64,000 bases of DNA from Ovis canadensis (lineage: Eukaryota > Chordata > Mammalia > Artiodactyla > Bovidae), in NCBI RefSeq assembly GCF_042477335.2, contig NC_091255.1, forward strand, positions 30,420,501 to 30,484,500, in the 5' to 3' direction. Each line of letters starts with the position of its first letter. The first letter of the stretch is position 1. The position numbers were made by a program, and so were the translations under genes. The notes beneath the pieces are model-generated. The model saw only the letters and a list, made by a program, of their open reading frames with translations. It was not told the DNA's origin and ran no database searches. This document shows positions 58,254-64,000 of this stretch, in pieces.

Positions 58254-59564
58254 AGTATATAGTTGGGAGCACTCAATTCATCCAGAAGGCCCAAGTCCTG
58301 TGCTTTCTGAAGGTAGTGTTTCTATACTGATTGCTTTGTCCCGATCCCAACACCCTCCCCCCAACCCCCACTCCTCACCGTCTGATTAGGACACTAATAG
58401 AGCCTGAGGGAGTCTTTTCATAAAGCCACTTCTCCCCTTCAGGCGCAGGCAGGATGAGACTCTGCTGGCTAATTAATTAAGTGTGGCATTTGGTTTCAAA
58501 ATGAGCAAGAGACAATAACCAGTGACAAAGCAACCCAGCATCCTTGTGTTGAAAGATTTTTTTTTTAATATTTGACTTTTTAGGATGATAATTTGAACAA
58601 TTTACCTTGCTTTAAAATGGATTTGCTTTCTTGCCCAAGTATATTTGCACACTTAAAATTACACATGAGTCTGTAACATGTTTTGCAAGCTTAGCACCTA
58701 AGAATTCTGACATTTCACGAAGTGTTAGGCACAAAGATGAATTGGAATTAAATGCCTGAGACACTTTCCTGGTGGAAGTGACTTGCCTAAATTTGCAGAA
58801 GGTCGCTGGCTTCAGCCCTTGGCTGTATTGTTTTAAGCTTTTACAAATGTTCTTAAGAGTAAAATACTACTTAATACCACTTGAACGTCTTCTCTTTCAT
58901 TTGGATTTGTGGGAAGTATTAATTGGCAGGGGCTGTGGTGTAGAACACTATAATTTTGAAGCACTTTTTGAAGCACTGCTTTCCTGTAAAGGCTCAATTA
59001 ATGACTTTTTTCCCTGAGATCATCTGAGTCTGCTCTTCAGTTGATGCAGCCACAGAGGCAGTAGTTACCAGGTGAATCCCAATCCCTGGACCAGGACATG
59101 GTGCTCTTCCATGTATGGGAGTGTGCTACACGTGCAGCAGAGATCATGGCTTCACTGCTGCTTGCAATAAAAAGCCATTTATATTCCTTCATTCAGTATA
59201 TACTTAAACACTATTTTTCCACTTACTAACTTTTCGTCATGCCCAAGAGAAAGCCAGTGTTTCATTGGTGAGCCATAAAAATGACTCTTTCCAGAGATAA
59301 CCCACTGCTAATAGTATCTTGTATATCCTGCCAAAAAAAGAGTAAGTATAGACTGCCTATAAAAGTGTAGCTGTTTAGATTTTTTTTTTTTAATACAGAC
59401 TTTAGCATTTGAAATGATCAATATTCTGAAGAAGATAGTGCCTTCACATGTTGGAAGAAATTTCAAGAAAAACGAAAGGCATGTGGGGAAAAGGAAGTGT
59501 TATGACGGGCCTTCATTTGCCTTCCCCGAAGCAGCCACCACTGCCAGCTTCTTGTGTGTCTCTT

Positions 59565-60115
59565 CAAAGGTATTTTGGGAAAAGGTTGCTCAAGAAACTA
59601 AAAGTGGAATTACCTTATGACTTGGCAATCGTACTCCTGGATAGATATCCAAAAGAAAGCAAGAACACTAATGCAAAAAGACATATGCAGCCCAGTGTTC
59701 ATAGCACCATCGTTCACAATAGCCAGTCTGTGGAAGCGGCCTCAGTGTCCGTCCACAGATGGATGGATAAAGAGGGTGTGGCACGTGCACACAGCAGGAT
59801 ACTACTCAGCCGGAGAGAAGAATGAGACTGTGCCGCTTGCAGGAGCACGGATGGATTTGGAGGGCATGATGCCAAGGGAAGAAACACGAGTACTGTATGA
59901 TATCAGTTATATGTGGAATCTAAAACCGTGCAACAAACTAGTAAATATAACAAAAAAAGCAGACTCAGAGAGAACGAACTTGTGGTTACCAGAGAGGAAA
60001 GGCAATTTAGGGGTCGAAGATTAAGAGGTAAAAACTATTAAGTATAAAATAAGCTACATAGGTATATTGTACAACATGAAGAATGTAGCTAATATTTTAT
60101 AATAACTATAAATGG
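59565..60115 (+). mobile_element. L1 LINE 3' end, left part
   Basis: The end of ORF2 is readable (LKVELPYDLAIVLLDRYPKE, then PSVHSTIVHNSQSVEA and a VHRWMDKEG-like stretch) with decay. The 3' UTR then breaks at 60115, where a SINE has inserted. The missing end resumes at 63608. Confidence 0.85.
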
Positions 60116-60430
60116 GGTGAAAGTTAAAGTTGCTCAGTCGTGTCCAACTCTTTGCAACCCCATTGACTATCAAGTCCATGGAATTCTCCAGGCCAGAATA
60201 CTGAAGTGGGTAGCCTTTCCCTTCTCCAGGGTATCTTCCCAACCTAGGGATTGAACCTAGGTCTCCTGCATTGCAGGCGGATTCTTTACCAGCTGAGTCA
60301 CAAGGGAAGCCCAAGAATACTGGAGAGGGTAGCCTATTCTTCTCCAGTGGAAATTCCCGACCCAGGGATTGAACCAGGGTCTCCTGTATTGCAGGTGGGT
60401 TCTTTACTAACTGAGCTATGAAAGAAGCCC
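60116..60430 (-). repeat. Bov-tA SINE with duplicated head
   Basis: Antisense Bov-tA whose tRNA-like portion occurs twice (60235-60312 and 60345-60430). Target copies of ataaatgg are at 60108-60115, 60431-60438 and again at 63600-63607 beyond the BovB. Confidence 0.88.
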
Positions 60431-60439
60431 ATAAATGGA

Positions 60440-63400
60440 GTTCAGTTCAGTTCAGTTGATCAGTCGTGTCCGACCCTTCACAACCACATGGACTACAGCA
60501 CACAAGGCCTCCCTGTCCATCAACAACTCCTGGAGTTTACTCAAACTCATGTCCATTGAGTGGGTGATGCCATCAAACCATCTCATCCTCTGTCATCCCC
60601 TTCTCCTCCTGCCTTCAGTCTTTCCCAGCATAAGGGTCTTTTCAAATGAGTCAGTTCTTCACATCAGGTGGCCAAAGTATTGGAGTTTCAGCTTCATCAT
60701 CAGTCCTTCCAATGAATATTCAGGACTGATTTCCTTTAGGATGAACTGCTTGGATCTCCTTGCTATACAAGGAACTCTCAAGAGTCTTCTCCAACACCAC
60801 GGTTCAAAAGCATCAACTCTTCAGCACTCAGCTTTCTTTATAGTCCAACTCTCACATCCGTACATGACTACTGGAAAAACCATAGCTTTGACTAGATGGA
60901 CATTTGTTGGCAAAGTAATGTCTATGGTTTCTAATGTGCTGTCTAGGTTGGTCATAACTTTTCTTCCAAAGAGCAAGCATCTTTTAATTTCATGGCTGCA
61001 ATCACCATCTGCAGTGATTTTGGAGCCCCCCAAAATAAAGTCTGTCACTGCTTCCACTGTTTCCCCATCTATTTGCCATGAAATAATGGGACCAGATGCC
61101 ATGATCTGCGTTTTCTGAATGTTGAGTTTTAAGTCAACTTTTTCACCCTCCTCTTTCACTTTCATCAGGAGGTTCTTTAGTTCTTTGCTTTCTGCCATAA
61201 GGGTGGTATCATCTGCATATCTGAGGTTATTGATATTTCTCCCGGCAATCTTGATTCCAGCTTGTGCTTCCTCCAGCCCAGCGTTTCTCATGATGTACTC
61301 TGCATATAAGCTAAATAAGCAGGGTGACAATATACAGCCTTGATGTACTCCTTTTCCTATTTGGAACCAGTCTGTTGTTCCATATCCAGTTCTAACTGTT
61401 GCTTCCTGACCTGCATACAGATTTCTCAAGAGGTAGGTCAGGTGGTCTGGTATGCCTGTCTCTCTCAGAATCTTCCACAGTTTGTTGTGATGCACACAGT
61501 CAGAGGCTTTGGCTTAGCCAATAAAGCATAAGTAAATGTTTTTCTGGAACTCTCTTGCTTTTTCGATGATCCAACAGGTGTTGGCAATTTGATCTCTGGT
61601 TCCTTTGCCTTTTCTAAATCCAGTGTGAACATCTGGAAGTTCACGGTTCACATACTGTTGAAGCCTGGCTTGAAGAATTTTGAGCATTACTTTACTAGCA
61701 TGTGAGATGAGTGCAATTGTGCAGTAGTTTAAGCATTCTTTGGCATTGCTTTTCTTTGGGATTGGAATGAAAACTGACCTTTTCCAGTCCTGTGGCCACT
61801 GCTGAGTTTTCCAAATTTGCTGGCGTATTGAGTGCAGCACTTTCATAGCATCATCTTTCAGGATTTGAAATAGCTCAACTGGAATTCCATCACCTCCACT
61901 AGCTTTGTTCATAGTGATGCTTCCAAAGGCCCACTTGACTTCAGATTCCAAAATGTCTGGCTCTAGATGAGTGATCACACCATCATGATTATCTGGGTCA
62001 TGAAGATCTTTTTTGTATATTTCTTCTGTGTATTCTTGCCACCTTTTCTTAATATCTTCTGCTTCTGTTAGGGCCATACCATTTCTGTCCTTTATTGTTC
62101 CCTTGGTATCTCTAATTTTCTTGAAGAGATCTATAGTCTTTCCCATCCTGTTGTTTTCCTCTATTTCTTTGCATTGATCACTGAGGAAGGCTTTCTTAAC
62201 TCTCCCTGCTCTTCTTTGGAACTCTGCATTCAGATGGGTATATCTTTCCTTTTCTCCTTTGCCTTTCACATCTCTTCTTTTCTCAGCTATTTGTAAGGCT
62301 CCACAGACAACCAGTTTTCCTTTTTGCATTTCTTTTTCTTTTGGATTGTCTTGATCCCTGCCTCCTGTCCAATGTCACGAACCTCCATCCATAGTGCTTT
62401 AGGCACTCTATCAGATCTAATCCCTTGAATCAATTTCTCACTTCCACTGTAAAATTATAAGGGATTTGGTTTAGGTCATACCTGAATAGTCTAGTGGTTT
62501 TCCCTACTTTTTTCAATTTAAGTCTTAATTTGGCAATAAGGAGATCATGATCTGAGGCACAGTAAGCTCCCTGTCTTGTTTTTGCTGACTGTATACAGCT
62601 TCTTCATCTTAGGTTGCAAATAATATAATCAGTCTGATTTTGGTGTTGACCATCTGGTGATGTCCACGTGTAGAGCCTTCTTGTGTGTTGTTGGAAGAGC
62701 ATGTTTGCTATGACCAATGCGTTTTCTTGGCAAAACTCTGTTAGTCTTTGACCTGCTTCGTTTTGTACTCTAAGGCCAAATTTGCGTGTTACTCCAGGTA
62801 TCTCTTGACTTCCTACTTTTGCATTCCAGTCCCCTATAGTGAAAAGGACGTCTTTTTTAGGTGTTAGTTCTAAAAGGTCTTGTAGGTCTTCATAGAACTG
62901 TTCAACTTCAGCTTCTTCAGCATTACTGGTCAGGGCATAGACTTGGATTACTGTGATATTGATTGGTTCACCTTGGAAATGAACAGAGATCATTCTGTCA
63001 TTTTTTAAAAAATTACTTTATTTATTTTAGTTGGAGGCTAATTACTTTACAATATTGTAGTGGTTTTTGCCATACATTGACATGAATCAGCCATGAGTGT
63101 ACATGTGTTCCCCATCCTGAACCCCCCTCCCTATTCTGTCGTTTTTGAGACTGCATCCAAGTACTGCATTTTGGACTCTTGTTGACTATGATGGCTACTC
63201 CATTTCTTCTAAGGGATTCTTGACCACAGTAGTAGATATAATGATCATCTGAGTTAAATTCACTCATTCCAGTCCATTTTCGTTCTGATTCCTAAAATGT
63301 TGATGTTCACTCTTGCCATCTCCTGTTTGACCGCTTCCAATTTGCCTTGATTCATGGACCTAACATTCCAGGTTCCTATACAATATTGCTCTTTACAGCA

Positions 63401-63581
63401 TCAGACTTTACTTCCATCACCCGTCACATCCACAACTGGGCGTTGTTTTTGCTTTGGCTCCGTCTATTTATTCTTTCTGGAGTTATTTCTCCACTCTTCC
63501 AGTAGCATCTTGCGTACCTACCGACCTGGGGAGTTAATTTTTCAGTGTCCTATCTTTTTGCCTTTTCATAGTGTTCGTATT
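60440..63581 (-). mobile_element. BovB (RTE) LINE, nearly full length
   Basis: About 3.1 kb on the minus strand, or about 3.0 kb without a nested L1 piece, against roughly 3.2 kb for an intact BovB. Reading 5' to 3' it has an APE-type endonuclease (about 63267-62604, with GDWNAKVGS and TSPDGQHQNQTDYI), a linker and fingers region (62329-61514, with EVKWAFGSITMNKASGGDGI), the reverse transcriptase (61495-60821, YADDTTLMAES), and the ttcag-repeat 3' end at 60440. Several frame breaks separate these blocks, so it cannot be autonomous. A 27-base target duplication with one mismatch lies at 60413-60439 and 63582-63608. Confidence 0.95.
63006..63132 (-). mobile_element. L1 3' fragment nested in BovB
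   Basis: Antisense L1 3' end (ttagttggaggctaattac, gacatgaatcagccatgag). Duplication attctgtc(a/g)ttttt is at 62992-63005 and 63133-63146, so it inserted into the BovB endonuclease region. Confidence 0.9.
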
Positions 63582-63607
63582 GAGCTATGAAGGAAGCCCA
63601 TAAATGG

Positions 63608-63700
63608 AATAAAACCTTTTTAAAATTATTAATCACTGTATTGCATACTTGTAATTATGTAATATGGCACAGCAACTATACTTCAATAAAAGGAAAAATT
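63608..63700 (+). mobile_element. L1 LINE 3' end, right part
   Basis: Continues the L1 broken at 60115: aatcactgtattgcatactt, acagcaactatacttcaata, then an aaaaggaaaaa tail. Confidence 0.82.
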
Positions 63701-63783
63701 ATATTTCATATAAACATAAGTAAGTACAAAATGACACTGACACAACCCTGACACACACACAAGCGTTTAAGCCAAGCTTTTTT

Positions 63784-63909
63784 GAGACCTCCTTGGCAGT
63801 CCAGTGGTGAAGACTCTGTTCCCAAAGCAGGGAGCATAGGTTCAATCCCTGGTTGGAGAACTATGATCTTGCATGCTGCACACTTTGGCCAAAACATTTT
63901 AAAAAATAA
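63784..63909 (+). repeat. CHR-type SINE
   Basis: Contains gacctccttggcagtccagt and tcaatccctggttggagaac, then an aaataaaacc tail. Confidence 0.85.
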
Positions 63910-64000
63910 AACCAAACCTTTTATGTAGATCTTTATCATATTCTTGGCTGCCCTGACAGGTGCTAGTTTTTTCTGTCTCAGGTGTGCAAAGACTAGGAAT

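Larger units (their letters stand above)
45502..64000 (+). other. NXN: NXN intron 1 (start only)
   Basis: The intron runs past the window end, as expected from its very large size in other mammals. It holds the repeats listed separately. No exon was recognised. The spans 45502-47270, 47410-48760, 50000-52100, 53020-54600 and 58270-59560 contain only unique-looking intron or faint old repeats. Confidence 0.85.

Noticed and set aside
59448-60024. Overlapping open frames of 125-135 codons on the plus strand
   Set aside because: They translate decayed L1 ORF2 C-terminal sequence.
60821-62329. Reverse-transcriptase and endonuclease open frames as functional genes
   Set aside because: They are pieces of a BovB LINE broken by frameshifts and an L1 insertion, with no intact single reading frame.

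Overview
This window is mammalian nuclear DNA from a ruminant, most likely a bovid such as cattle. The evidence is the dense load of ruminant retroelements: Bov-tA and Bov-A2 SINEs, cetartiodactyl CHR-type tRNA-derived SINEs and RTE-BovB LINEs, on top of older L1, L2 and MIR copies. The genes have split exons with canonical GT/AG junctions. Gene content and order (ABR, TIMM22, NXN) match human 17p13.3 in inverted orientation, which corresponds to cattle chromosome 19 by known synteny.

Layout. (1) Positions 1-23540, plus strand: the 3' part of ABR. A CpG-rich alternative first exon (start codon at 858) splices in phase to seven downstream exons that encode the end of the C2 domain and the whole RhoGAP domain. 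The reconstructed short product is 316 residues and lacks the DH and PH domains of long ABR. Its stop is at 20982 and its likely poly(A) signal at 23522. (2) About 23850-31300, minus strand: the complete TIMM22 gene in four coding exons (194 residues), tail to tail with ABR. (3) 31440-44700: about 13 kb of repeat-rich intergenic DNA with no gene that I can support. (4) 44700-64000, plus strand: the CpG-island promoter and first coding exon of NXN (120 codons), followed by the start of its first intron, which runs off the window.

The three genes act separately: ABR switches off Rac/Cdc42-type GTPases, TIMM22 forms the carrier translocase of the mitochondrial inner membrane, and NXN is a thioredoxin-like regulator of Wnt/Dishevelled signalling. 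Nothing here suggests an operon-like system. The most unusual structures are a four-level nested retrotransposon insertion at 59565-63700 containing a nearly full-length but dead BovB, a BovB copy with an inverted 5' part in a TIMM22 intron, a short GGGGCC hexanucleotide tract inside the NXN coding sequence, CTCF-like and ZNF143-like motifs beside the TIMM22 promoter, and an inverted Bov-A2 pair in NXN intron 1. I found no undescribed protein system, CRISPR array or bona fide RNA gene. All repeat family names come from recognising consensus patterns by eye, not from a database search.
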